Numbered from the stretch's first letter, positions 45,209-54,055 are shown. The stretch: DNA of 64,000 nt from Rhodohalobacter sulfatireducens (GCF_022012475.1 NZ_JAKLWS010000022.1:1-64000), one strand, 5' to 3'. Numbers and translations are program-made. The notes: generated from the letters alone by a model not told the origin.

Positions 45209-45742
45209 ATGAAAAAGAAAATTTTAGCATTGATGATCTGTTTGATATCATTCCTGATATCGAACCTTAAAGCACAGCATATAACAGGTGATTGGTACGG
45301 AGTTCTGGAAGTGATGGGAACACAAGTAACGCTCGTCTTCCATTTCCAGCAAAGCGACAGCGGATATTCTGGAATTCTCGACAGCCCGGATCAGGGAGCG
45401 ATGGGCATGCCATTTAATGCCGTAGAATATAACGACAATAAACTCATACTGAGAGAAGCAAATATCGGGGCTTTCTACGAGGGCATACCCGTTGCCGATT
45501 CCATCTCCGGAACCTGGAACCAGGGCGGACAGTCCTTTGAACTCAACATGTATCGCGAAAAGGTTGAGAAGAGAACGTATAATCGTCCGCAGGAACCGGA
45601 AAAACCCTATCCCTATTACGAAGAGGTTAATTGTCATCTTCTGGTGAATATGCAATCTTTTTCAACTCGGGCTTCCGGGGCAAGAGATTCAACAGCTGCT
45701 GCCGTTCTTGCTAGAAAAGGAGAAGAAATATACTTTTCATAG
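45209..45742 (+). pseudogene. truncated alpha/beta-hydrolase: N-terminal domain only
   Basis: A strong ribosome site AAAAGGAGA (45193-45201) and signal peptide (MKKKILALMICLISFLISNL, cleaved after KAQ) precede a beta-rich domain typical of the N-terminal part of exported COG1073-type hydrolases: HITGDWYGVLEVMGTQVTLV, GILDSPDQGAMGMPFNAVEY, ISGTWNQGGQSFELNMYREK, ending PEKPYPYYEEV. After about residue 138 the family sequence stops and 39 unrelated residues follow to the stop. The catalytic domain is absent, so this is probably a truncated relic, although expression signals are intact. Confidence 0.7.
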
Positions 45743-45851
45743 ATATCATTAAATACAGGCCATTCCCGGACATTCGCAAGAAATAAGGAACCCCTGTCAA
45801 CCTGGTCATCAAAGAGCCGTTTCGTTTTGCAATGGAGGAGATAGTATTTCT

Positions 45852-47144
45852 TTATTCTAACTTTTTATAGACACCCCTCATATAAGCCTGGTAGTAAAAG
45901 TCAACCACTTTACCGCTTCCGTCCCTGCTAAAATGAATAGGTGCAAAAAACCTATCTGCAACAAAATCTGATTCACTTACTGGAATAAATTCAAAATCTT
46001 CCATGATTAGTTTGTTGTTAGCAATCGTGAATTCAATGGTATCAGCTTCAAATATCTGGTTGACATATCTTCCTGCGTAATCAATGGGAATCATAAAATC
46101 ATTTTGAAAAGATTGGATCGGTTCTAAATGATTTGCTACTCCCATACCGTGTTCAGTTTCACATATTTCGCAGTAAGTAGGTTCGGCTCCATTTAAAACA
46201 AAATGCCTGACAGGTTGAGACTCTTTGAGTGCAAGATAGATATATGTTAAGTCCTCATCGGTCAGGTTTCGATATGATATCCACGGCATTGCGGGGTCTA
46301 GAAGACCATTTTTTCCGGTTCTGATTATATCGATGAATCCTTCAGCCGTCCAGTTTCCAATACCGGTAGGATCTGAGCTGATATTAGGACTCGCAATATT
46401 TTTATCCTCGTCACCAAATTGTAAGCCGCCTCCAAATACCCCCGGATTTCTTCCATACCATCCTGTATGACACCCATTACAATCAGTTAAAGAGATAAGA
46501 TATTTGCCGCGGCCGACCGGATCAGAAAAATCCGGATCTTCTAAACCGGTAATATTAGGATGCCAACGTTCTTTCAGATTTTCCTCTAACGCATTTCCAA
46601 TATTTCGACTTGGTAATTTATTCTTAATGGGTGGTATTGACCTTAAATAAACAATAATGGAAGCGAGGTCTTCATCCGTTAGGTTGCGAAATGATCCAAC
46701 AGGCATTCCTCCCAAACCCGGTGGGACGAGCCTTCGTCCATCATGTCCAACTCCTTCCCGGATAGCCCTGGATAACATATCATCTGAAAAGGAACCTATT
46801 CCGGTTTCTATATCAGGTGTTAGATTCGGAGCATATAGATATGTACTGTCTGTTTCGAACCGAAGTGCTCCGGAAAACTGCTTTTCCATAATTGGAGGCC
46901 AACCAACTTGGGTGGTATCTCTTTCTGTATGACAGGTTAAACAGTAAAGTCCTTCGGCAAGATACTTTCCCCGTGTTATACGTTCTGGCGTTACTTCAAA
47001 CGTAACATCTGTGAGAGGTCTGCTATTAGAAGCTTCAAGAATTGTACTTGTGGTAGTCTGGATTTCAGATTTATCTAAATTCCCAGTACAACTTGTTATC
47101 AGAAATACACAAAAAAAAAGAAATATGAGTTTTGTATTGCCCAT
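45852..47144 (-). CDS. diheme cytochrome c lipoprotein
   Basis: A 430-residue lipoprotein (lipobox ITSC near 19). Two cytochrome c domains each begin RGKYL: heme motifs CLTCH (EGLYCLTCHTERD, about 69-73) and CNGCH (LTDCNGCHTGW, about 221-225), each followed by a distal Met candidate region (GGMPVGSFRNLTDEDLASII and PWISYRNLTDEDLTYIY). A third segment, TYCEICETEHG, lacks the His and is not a heme site. The C-terminal 100 residues are of unknown type. Similar diheme cytochromes are the electron acceptors of GMC/subunit-3 dehydrogenases, and it lies between modules 2 and 3. Confidence 0.9.
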   Translation of the reverse strand: MGNTKLIFLFFCVFLITSCTGNLDKSEIQTTTSTILEASNSRPLTDVTFEVTPERITRGKYLAEGLYCLTCHTERDTTQVGWPPIMEKQFSGALRFETDSTYLYAPNLTPDIETGIGSFSDDMLSRAIREGVGHDGRRLVPPGLGGMPVGSFRNLTDEDLASIIVYLRSIPPIKNKLPSRNIGNALEENLKERWHPNITGLEDPDFSDPVGRGKYLISLTDCNGCHTGWYGRNPGVFGGGLQFGDEDKNIASPNISSDPTGIGNWTAEGFIDIIRTGKNGLLDPAMPWISYRNLTDEDLTYIYLALKESQPVRHFVLNGAEPTYCEICETEHGMGVANHLEPIQSFQNDFMIPIDYAGRYVNQIFEADTIEFTIANNKLIMEDFEFIPVSESDFVADRFFAPIHFSRDGSGKVVDFYYQAYMRGVYKKLE

Positions 47145-47300
47145 GTTGTTCCCCGGTTAGTGGTTTTGATTTTATTAACAACAACAAAGGCTCAAGCTGT
47201 TCTCTACAATCGAAAAGAGTTGTGAATCGTATTCAATATGGAGAAATCAATAGTTATATCCTAACAAATTGTCTGGTGAGAATTATTCAAGTTCGTCCCA

Positions 47301-47570
47301 GACCTTCACACGCCTGTTGGATTTCCAGTTTTTCGATTTGAACCAATCATAAAATGAGTTTCTGTAGATAGGTGGTACTCACAGTCTTCATCATCCAGTC
47401 CGTGGACGTTGAGAACGAGCCAGCCGCCATCGGATTCGAGAAAATCGTTCCACTTGATCCTCCACCCAGTTATCGATGTTGTCGGGTGCCATAGATCGAC
47501 AGCAAATACGAAAAGGCTCTGAAGATTTGGGAACGGGATTCAGAGCAGTTTCGCCATTGGATTAAGGGGC
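47301..47570 (-). pseudogene. remnant copy of the C-terminal half of a polysaccharide deacetylase
   Basis: The minus strand reads GETALNPVPKSSEPFRI and NIDNWVEDQVE, then in another frame ESDGGWLVLNVHGLDDED, matching GETALNVIPSSSEPFLIG, NIDHWVEQQVNDF and TDGGWLVLNVHGLDDEGW of the intact gene at 53120-53899. At least two frameshifts and the loss of the first half make it a pseudogene. Nothing is recognised in 47145-47300. Confidence 0.8.
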
Positions 47571-47585
47571 ATTACCAAACGGGTT

Positions 47586-47616
47586 CAAGTAACGCTTCGC
47601 TTAAAACTTGCGACAG
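47586..47616 (-). repeat. partial copy of the structured repeat hairpin
   Basis: GTAACGCTTCGCTTAAAACT (47586-47605) and TTGCGACAGTT resemble the reverse complement of the first hairpin half of the structured repeat at 8217-8245, with about five differences. It marks the upstream edge of the deacetylase remnant. Confidence 0.5.
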
Positions 47617-47647
47617 TTGGGGGGAAGATTCAGTAGCCATAACCTTA

Positions 47648-48115
47648 TTACCGATCTGAAATTTCGGCACTCCCAAACTCAGTATCGAAATTTCTGTATG
47701 TAAAATAGATGGGTAACATGGCCGCCAATGCTGGCAGATTTGCAAAATATATATTGAAATAAGCCCCCAAATATAAACACATGATCGTATCAATAGTAAA
47801 CCAAACCGTGAAAGGAATAACAATAGCAAAATATGCCCATTTTTCTTTTTTGGAATAGGCGTATGTGGCTATGAAATATTGCATCAAAAAATAACCGGCA
47901 CATGTAGCACCCAGCGGTCCTAATAGAAATGTAAAGGTTAAGTCCACCTCTTTTTGGATGCTTTCAAGCCCTAAAAACTGTTCCAAAAATGCAGACTTGT
48001 ATAGTCCAAAAGGATCAAATTGGCCACTCACTGCCCAATAAATTCCTGCAAAGCTAAAAAAAAGGCTTGCTACCCGGAGATATTTTGTTGCTTTTTTATG
48101 GTTCAGAACCATCAT
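47648..48115 (-). CDS. four-span membrane protein of unknown function
   Basis: A 155-residue hydrophobic protein starting at ATG 48115; the longer frame to 48172 adds 19 residues that do not look like a real N-terminus. Spans lie at about VASLFFSFAGIYWAVS, LTFTFLLGPLGATCAGYFLM, WAYFAIVIPFTVWFTIDTIM and FANLPALAAMLPIYFTY. I recognise no named family, though the layout is like small Bacteroidota membrane proteins. It lies between two remnants but is itself intact. Confidence 0.7.
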   Translation of the reverse strand: MMVLNHKKATKYLRVASLFFSFAGIYWAVSGQFDPFGLYKSAFLEQFLGLESIQKEVDLTFTFLLGPLGATCAGYFLMQYFIATYAYSKKEKWAYFAIVIPFTVWFTIDTIMCLYLGAYFNIYFANLPALAAMLPIYFTYRNFDTEFGSAEISDR

Positions 48116-48184
48116 CTTAAATTTTGAATTATAACTGGAATTAAAAAAAGGGTAACTGAAATCGAGTACCAAGGAAACTTATAT

Positions 48185-48430
48185 TTTATCGGCAGAGTCG
48201 GTACAATTTTGTAAGTTTTTTTCTTTCTCTTTTTACTAATCCCTGTTTCTCTAAACGGTCAACGATTCCGGTTATGGCTCAGGTTGTAAGATTCGTTTTT
48301 TCAGCAAATTCACCTGCAGTCAAGGAACCTTCCCGGAAAAGCAAATCAAGGTATTTGTGATCTGTCCCCGAAAGTCCTGCTTTTTTCTTTTTTTTGCCAT
48401 GTTTGATCGCAGTATCCTGTTCGTTTGTAC
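48185..48430 (-). pseudogene. MarR family regulator, broken by a stop codon
   Basis: In one minus-strand frame the bases read AGLSGTDHKYLDLLFREGSL, TAGEFAEKTNLTT, a TGA, AITGIVDRLEKQGLVKRERK, the typical MarR winged-helix (TTGAITGIVDRLE expected across the stop). The 5' part before about 48430 is lost and the wing ends early at 48185. The TGA stands where the family has glycine. A longer open frame across the same bases in another phase has no protein-like content. Confidence 0.8.
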
Positions 48431-48632
48431 ATTGAATATAATAGTAATAACTGCAATCTTGGATACAACATACAATAGATCTCTACAAAGAAATAACAAC
48501 TTTGTGCATAAGGTGTATGAAAAACTGCGTTGTTTCTTTAACAAATGTACTTTGGAAACTGAGAATCCAAACTGACAGCCAAAAGCGAGACACGTCCGCT
48601 TCATACGTGTGATTTATACCGCCGGCAACTTT

Positions 48633-49332
48633 TTAGATTTTACACTTTGAAACAAATTGATCTAAGATATCTGCAAGTTGTTGTGGCATACTAATCATAG
48701 GTAAATGTCCCGACTCAGTAATATTTACATGCTGAGTATCCAAATTCTTTATCATTTCAACTTGTAGTGATTCAGGAAACTCTTGATCTTCGCTTGATTT
48801 TATATAGAGTTTATTTATGGTCGGAATTGGAGCTTTACATTTATCGAAATAAAGATGGATTGATTCTGATACGAATTTATTGGCTACCTTTTCAGATAGG
48901 TCTGATGTGAGATCGTTACATAATGAGTTTATTATGACATTTTTTGGAGGTTTTGTACCGGCAATGCGGAGTATAAAATTCATTAATAACCGTTTAAAAA
49001 ACGGTAAAGTAGAAATAAATGAGCCCCATTTGTAGGAATGGCTGCGCTAATTCCTACAAACCCCACAACCCGATGACCCAATTGATCTGCTAATTTTAGG
49101 GCAATAACACCAACGATTGAATGGCCTACCAAGATAACTTGCTGTTTATCCCAGTCACGAATACTGTCAAGAACGTGATTGCAATAATCATTTAACGAAA
49201 GTGATTTATTGTCTTCTGAGGTATCATTTCTTCCTGGAAAGTCGATGGCTAAACTTTCAGTTTGAAGATGTTTTTCGGTCTCCTTCCAAATCCAGCTCCA
49301 TGGATAAGTACGATCCCGATCTCGTTATTCAT
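48633..49332 (-). pseudogene. alpha/beta-hydrolase, broken by two frameshifts
   Basis: From ATG 49332 the sequence reads MNNEIGIVLIHGA, then after a one-base loss WIWKETEKHLQTESLAIDFP and VILVGHSIVGVIALKLADQL (nucleophile Ser in GHSIVG), to a stop at the TAATG where the final 116 codons begin in another frame (NFILRIAGTKPPKNV ... ESGHLPMISMPQQLADIL with the catalytic His). All parts of a carboxylesterase-like hydrolase are there but in three frames. The shift points are in unremarkable sequence, so decay is more likely than programmed shifting. Confidence 0.85.
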
Positions 49333-49521
49333 ATTTTATAAGTTTGTTTTATTGTTTCAAGTTATTAAGCGATGCAACGACCCAGCATATACGCTGCTGA
49401 ACAAAGATTAATGTTAATAAAAATAATCGCTTACCAGTCCACTTGTTTCGCTTCAGATACCACTTTTAAATACTTTTAAAGGGAATCTGTTTTAATACTC
49501 AAAGGTTACAAAGTGAATCAC

Positions 49522-49800
49522 TTACTCTTCAAATGTCAGGATATATTTTTTGTCTTCTGGATAATACTATGCTTTTTCAAAATCATCTCCGGTAAAGCTC
49601 TTTATGTTTTTATAAGATTTCCATTCTGTCTCGGTTAAAAAGTGACAAATATAACCGTCGAATCTCCTCAAAATCTTAGTAGATACATTTCCATCCATTT
49701 TCCGATAACCAGATAATCCAGTTTTCTCGAGGTATTTCAAGTATTCATCGGCAAGTTTAGCTTTCGTGGTACCGTGCCATATACGCGTTATTTTATTCAT
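49522..49800 (-). pseudogene. antibiotic biosynthesis monooxygenase-like protein interrupted by TAG
   Basis: The open frame of 77 codons (MNKITRIWHGTTKAKLADEY ... RRFDGYICHFLTETEWKSYK ... GDDFEKA) is a typical ABM-fold small protein. The family continues with a YYPEDxxFLLxFEP tail, and the sequence after the TAG at 49567-49569 reads YYPEDKKYILTFEE before the next stop at 49522. So a single amber codon cuts off the last strand. It may still make a short product. The 49333-49521 stretch is otherwise unassigned. Confidence 0.75.
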
Positions 49801-49851
49801 TAAAACAGATTTAGAATTAGAAAGTTAATTTGATGTTCATCAACACAGCTT

Positions 49852-50345
49852 TTATTCATTCGTGTTTAATTCATTCAAATATTGTTCAATTAATTCGACG
49901 CCTTCATCATGAATGACTGTCGTTCCAATCAAAGGCATTCTTTCACTTTCCCATTTTGATTTTAGTCTCTTTCTAATACTCTTTTTGTTTTTATCTATTC
50001 CTGTTTGAGCAAAAGGTATCTCATAATCCAGCTGAAGTGTCGTATAGCCTGCAAAACCGCTTTGAGTATGACAATGAGAACAATTGACGTCGGGATATGC
50101 TCTTGCTCTACGTTCTAACGGTATTTTTGTGTCATCTCATTTAGGAAATGTATCTATTTGAGGTAGCTGAGATGTATGGAAAAGGCCCTTATTTTTTAGA
50201 TGATCAATTTGGTTTACAGGTTCGTTATTAACACGTATGTCAACGTTCATATTTGCTAATTCCGTCCCCAAAGGCACAACTTTATCCGGTGATTGATGAC
50301 AAGTGGTGCATTCATCTAATGAGGATATCTTATATTTCGTGCTTT
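49852..50345 (-). pseudogene. SO2930-like diheme cytochrome c remnant
   Basis: The minus strand reads SSLDECTTCHQSPDKVVPLG, NQIDHLKNKGLFHTSQLPQI, DTFPK, a TGA at 50137-50139, DDTKIPLERRARAYPDVNCS, HCHTQSGFAGYTT and a helical tail to TAA at 49852. Two CxxCH motifs and the WxD...RARAYxDxNCxxCH pattern place it in the SO2930-type diheme family; the TGA stands for the usual Trp. The upstream half is missing. A second cytochrome relic near the GMC modules is notable. Confidence 0.82.
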
Positions 50346-50402
50346 TCCTGTTGCCATCGGGCTATAAGAAAAGCTTGACAGGCGTTGGAGGGATTAACCT
50401 TA

Positions 50403-50729
50403 TCAATCATGCAGTACAGATTTCAGTAAATCCTTAATGGTTAGTTCTTCGATATCATCCAGTGTATAATATTCCAGGTGCTTCATTGTCTTGCCTGAAC
50501 CTTTCAGCATCCGTTGTTTTTCCCGGGACAAATCTTTAAGTGAGAAACCAAGGTTTACATGATCTTTGAGCGCTACGATATAAAACTTTCCTCCCGCATA
50601 AGCCGGAACGCCCCATTTCATCTCTTCATGAACACTCGGGATTTGCCTGAAAATGATACCCCGGAGCGTCAGGCAGATCTCCTTTTGTGGTGATTTGAGT
50701 GCGGAAAAATATCTGTCAGCCGCTTCCAT
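50403..50729 (-). CDS. DUF1801 domain protein
   Basis: A 108-residue protein of the YdhG/DUF1801 type: LTLRGIIFRQIPSVHEEMKW, GVPAYAGGKFYIVALKDHVN and LGFSLKDLSREKQRMLKGSG. The family has a TBP-like fold and unknown function (frataxin-like iron binding has been proposed for some relatives). It follows the third GMC gene by 24 bases on the same strand, so may be the last gene of that operon. Confidence 0.87.
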   Translation of the reverse strand: MEAADRYFSALKSPQKEICLTLRGIIFRQIPSVHEEMKWGVPAYAGGKFYIVALKDHVNLGFSLKDLSREKQRMLKGSGKTMKHLEYYTLDDIEELTIKDLLKSVLHD

Positions 50730-50753
50730 ACCATTTGAAAGTAGTGAAGACTA

Positions 50754-52409
50754 TTAAAAACGATTGCCGTGCTGCCACTCTTTTACAATATAATCGGATA
50801 CCCAGTAGCCTAATGCCATAATGGTTAGAACCGGGTTAAATCCTCCGTTTGTTACATGCAAACTGCCGTCAGCTATGAAAAGATTGTCAACCCCGTGAAC
50901 CTGACCGTATTTGTTGGTTACGGATGTTTGAGGATCATCTCCCATACGGCACGTACCGGCCTGGTGCTGACTGCCACTGACCCCTTTGCCCGGAATGCTC
51001 TTCCAGGTTTCAACGGCACCGGCTGCCTGCAGCCATTTTTCCGCTTTATCGGCGATAAACTCTGCTGTTTGTATATCCTCATCCAGTTTATAACCCGAAA
51101 TTTTTGCAACGGGAATTCCCCAGTGGTCACGAACTTCCCTGCTAACCTGTACTCTGGACTCATAATTTGGCATCTCCTGGACCGGTCCCCGAATACTGGC
51201 ATTTCGCCTGTAGTATCTCTTCTGAAAATCTTTATGCTCTTGCCCCCAGCGAGCGCTTCCGGGAGGCCGGTAACCTGAACTGTAAGCATAGGGAAGTTTA
51301 ATAAATTCATTCGCAAGCATGGCACCACCCACGTACCCTTCATTGTGGTGATTAAAATCACAGATTGCTACACTTGCTCCGGGTCCTTCCCCGGTATAGA
51401 CTTCATGTTCAAATAGTCCGTCAGCCCCGCAATATGCATGCCCCTGGAGATTGCGCCCGACCCAGTCGTACCGGTTTCCGATACCGTTTGGAAAATGCTT
51501 CGATGTAGAGTTGAGCATCAAACGGGGCGTTTCTGTTGCTGATGCGGCAAGCACAATGATATCCGCCGGTTGAATTTGTTTTTGGTCATTTTCATCGAAA
51601 TAGGAGACACCGGTCAGCCTGCCTTGATCATTGGTGAGGAGTTCTGCAACTTTACAGTGTATTTTCAATTCGCAGTTTCCGGTTTCAATGGCAGTTGGAA
51701 TCACGGTGTTTTGTGTTCCGTTTTTGGCGTCAACCGGGCAGGCAAATCCCACACATTGACGAACGTGCGCACACACTCTTCGGCCATTATATGGAACTGA
51801 GTTTCGAAGCATCGGTATGGAAAATGGATGATATCCTAAATCTTTGGCAGCCGATTCAAGAATTCTTGCTTCCCTGTTGTGATGGAATGCAGGCATCGGA
51901 TGAGGCTTTCTTCTCCAGGGTGCATACGGATTGATGGAATCATCTCCCGCCACCCCGATTTCCCACTCTGCCTTTTCATAATAGGGTTCAAGGTCTTCAT
52001 AAGAGATGGGCCAGTCTTCAAGTGTTGATCCTTCAACAGTTCCATACGTTGATTTCATTTTGAAATCCTCCTCCATAAACCGCCATGCCATGGCACCGTA
52101 GCAGACAGTACCGGAACCTACACAGGCAGCATTGTTTTGATAATCCCACTCATTCGGGAGTACAACCCTTTCGTTTCCCTGAAGATCCCGGTAGACTCTT
52201 CGATAGCGCTCATTATCCGGGCCAAAAGCACAAGCAAGCGGAAAACTTCTTTGGGCGGTCAGTTCATCGTTTCCATGATCTTCATGTGTCACCAATCCAC
52301 CGCGTTCAAAGAGTACAACCGACAGTCCCGCTTCACTCAATTCTTTGGCAGCTACCCCACCACCGGCACCGGCGCCAACTACAACAGCATTTACACGTTT
52401 CTTTTCCAT
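50754..52409 (-). CDS. GMC-type FAD dehydrogenase, large subunit (module 3)
   Basis: A 551-residue GMC protein from a different branch than modules 1 and 2. FAD motif VVVGAGAGGGVAAKELSEAG and VVLFERGG at the N-terminus; AACVGSGTVCYGAMAWRFME near 95; CAHVRQCVGFACPVDAKNGT in the middle with spaced cysteines; GSQHQAGTCRMGDDP, FIADGSLHVTNGGFNPVL at the C-terminus with active-site His and Asn. Gene order small-large with 14 bases between. It should oxidise a sugar or sugar alcohol in the periplasm. Confidence 0.92.
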   Translation of the reverse strand: MEKKRVNAVVVGAGAGGGVAAKELSEAGLSVVLFERGGLVTHEDHGNDELTAQRSFPLACAFGPDNERYRRVYRDLQGNERVVLPNEWDYQNNAACVGSGTVCYGAMAWRFMEEDFKMKSTYGTVEGSTLEDWPISYEDLEPYYEKAEWEIGVAGDDSINPYAPWRRKPHPMPAFHHNREARILESAAKDLGYHPFSIPMLRNSVPYNGRRVCAHVRQCVGFACPVDAKNGTQNTVIPTAIETGNCELKIHCKVAELLTNDQGRLTGVSYFDENDQKQIQPADIIVLAASATETPRLMLNSTSKHFPNGIGNRYDWVGRNLQGHAYCGADGLFEHEVYTGEGPGASVAICDFNHHNEGYVGGAMLANEFIKLPYAYSSGYRPPGSARWGQEHKDFQKRYYRRNASIRGPVQEMPNYESRVQVSREVRDHWGIPVAKISGYKLDEDIQTAEFIADKAEKWLQAAGAVETWKSIPGKGVSGSQHQAGTCRMGDDPQTSVTNKYGQVHGVDNLFIADGSLHVTNGGFNPVLTIMALGYWVSDYIVKEWQHGNRF

Positions 52410-52423
52410 GAACTGTCCCTCTT

Positions 52424-52966
52424 TTAAAATCTTATCATTCGGTAGCTTACATAGTTATTGTTGCCACCATGTTTGGGACTTCCATAAAAGCCCATCAAGC
52501 ATTGATCTCTCATTTTTGCAAAAAAATGTGACGGTATAAATGGCTCCCAAATTTCTTCTGCCGTAGAATGATCATAAAATCCACGTTCTAACTTCTTGAG
52601 ATATTCGATTCGGGCATCCCGGTCAAGTGTTAGAAAGTGCTTTTTATATTCTTTCAAAGGAGTCCGGTTTAGTGCAGGAAGGCAGGTTTTGTATAGATCC
52701 CGGTCTTCAGTTAGATATCCGTTTCTACTGATCTGCTGATCGATGAAATTGGTGACACCCGCTTCTTTACCACCGGCAAAATCATCAGGCGGGACCATAC
52801 AGTCTGCTAACAGATCCATGATATCGGCTTCTTCTCTTGTAAGTACATCGTAGCTTTGAGAAGATAACCCCGGTATCCCCACGATCCAGGCACCACCCGT
52901 CCAGATAGCAGATATTTTTAGAAATGTTCGGCGGGAAACATTATTCAGCAGATCATCAGGTGTCAT
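52424..52966 (-). CDS. gluconate 2-dehydrogenase subunit 3 family protein (module 3)
   Basis: A 180-residue small subunit. The N-terminus NVSRRTFLKISAIWTGGAWI is a textbook twin-arginine signal. Body: LTREEADIMDLLADCMVPPD, EAGVTNFIDQQISRNGYL, YLKKLERGFYDHSTAEEIWE, MGFYGSPKHGGNNNYVSYRM. The last segment is characteristic of subunit 3 proteins linked to this GMC branch. First gene of the module 3 operon. Confidence 0.92.
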   Translation of the reverse strand: MTPDDLLNNVSRRTFLKISAIWTGGAWIVGIPGLSSQSYDVLTREEADIMDLLADCMVPPDDFAGGKEAGVTNFIDQQISRNGYLTEDRDLYKTCLPALNRTPLKEYKKHFLTLDRDARIEYLKKLERGFYDHSTAEEIWEPFIPSHFFAKMRDQCLMGFYGSPKHGGNNNYVSYRMIRF

Positions 52967-53119
52967 CTATTCTCTTGTTTTTTACTGTTTTTAATCCCTA
53001 AGATCTCTCAAGATTTATTTGGATCTATAACAGTAACATACTTTTTAAGTATGAAAATTAGATGTACAACTGATGCATGAAAAAAAATATGGAAATGAAA
53101 ATGAGATAAAATTGCTTTC

Positions 53120-53899
53120 TCAGGAGGCTGTTCTTTTCAAAACTTCACCGGCCGGCAGGATCTCCAGTTTTTCCACCTGAACCAAACGTGCAATCAGGTT
53201 TTCGAGATAAGTTGTACTCATCGGTCCCCAGCCTTCGTCATCCAGCCCATGAACATTAAGCACGAGCCATCCACCATCAGTTTTCAGAAAATCATTCACC
53301 TGCTGTTCCACCCAATGATCGATGTTACCAGGTCCCATGGACTGGCAGCCGATTAGGAATGGCTCCGAAGAACTTGGTATTACATTCAGCGCAGTTTCCC
53401 CACTCGATCGAAGTGCACGGACTTTTGTAAGTGTAAACTGTTCCAGTTCCGGCGTTGACGAATTAAAGGGGTAATTGAACACAGCACGGGATGCATCAAA
53501 TCCATCCAGATGTTCTTCAAAATAATCCAGGCATCGAACAATGAGTTCCTTCGCTTCATCCAACGGCTGATTAGCCAGGTTCAGATGTTGCCAGCTATGG
53601 GGCATAATTTCATGCCCGCGGCCCTGGAGGGCATTCCAGTCATCAAAATTTCCCATCAGTTCGGGAAGAATCCACTCATCCACTTTTTGAAAGGAGGGGA
53701 GATGCCCTGACGCAATAATATTCAGGCAGGCACTCAGGCCGTGCTCATCATAAATATCAGCAATTTTGTAGAATGATTTTTTGAAACCGTCGTCAAAGCT
53801 GAGGGTGAAGATATGTGTTTTTTTGGTTTGAATACATGCATTCAAACCGAGTCCCACCGTTCCGAGAAGTGATGTTTTGAGAAAAGATCGTCGTTTCAT
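53120..53899 (-). CDS. polysaccharide deacetylase family lipoprotein
   Basis: A 259-residue exported NodB-like protein. MKRRSFLKTSLLGTVGLGLN combines a twin-arginine motif with a lipobox-like LNAC (Cys near 22). TLSFDDGFKKSF carries the catalytic Asp pair and metal Asp, and MPHSWQHLNLANQPL the metal His residues; TDGGWLVLNVHGLDDEGW is the C-terminal strand with the general acid His. Likely removes acetyl groups from a glycan in the envelope. A decayed copy of its C-terminal half lies at 47301-47570. Confidence 0.9.
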   Translation of the reverse strand: MKRRSFLKTSLLGTVGLGLNACIQTKKTHIFTLSFDDGFKKSFYKIADIYDEHGLSACLNIIASGHLPSFQKVDEWILPELMGNFDDWNALQGRGHEIMPHSWQHLNLANQPLDEAKELIVRCLDYFEEHLDGFDASRAVFNYPFNSSTPELEQFTLTKVRALRSSGETALNVIPSSSEPFLIGCQSMGPGNIDHWVEQQVNDFLKTDGGWLVLNVHGLDDEGWGPMSTTYLENLIARLVQVEKLEILPAGEVLKRTAS

Positions 53900-53962
53900 A
53901 AGCTTAATGTATGAAAAGATATTCAGGCAAATTAAGAATCATTAAAGAAGAAGATTCACAAC

Positions 53963-53992
53963 TGACACTTCGTTTAAGACTTGCACCAGGTG
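53963..53992 (-). repeat. partial copy of the structured repeat hairpin
   Basis: TGACACTTCGTTTAAGACTT followed by GCACCAGG resembles the reverse complement of one arm of the structured repeat (8217-8245), with several differences. It lies just upstream of the intact deacetylase, matching the position of the similar piece upstream of the deacetylase remnant. Confidence 0.4.
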
Positions 53993-54030
53993 GGAGTTTT
54001 AGTATAATGAGTCTTGTAACTGTACATAGC

Positions 54031-54055
54031 AAAGGCCTCCAAATGGAGGCCTTTT
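54031..54055 (-). terminator. terminator of the 54079 gene (bidirectional shape)
   Basis: AAAGGCCTCC (54031-54040) and GGAGGCCTTTT (54045-54055) form a perfect 10-bp stem with a four-base loop and AAA/TTTT flanks. It lies 24 bases downstream of the minus-strand gene ending at 54079. Confidence 0.75.

Noticed and set aside
48320-48604. Open frame of 94 codons on the minus strand
   Set aside because: It crosses the MarR remnant in another phase and has cysteine- and leucine-rich, non-protein-like composition.
47301-50345. Alternative genetic code (TGA read as an amino acid) to explain in-frame TGA codons
   Set aside because: TGA stands for glycine in the MarR remnant and tryptophan in the cytochrome remnant, while long intact genes around end normally; decay is simpler.
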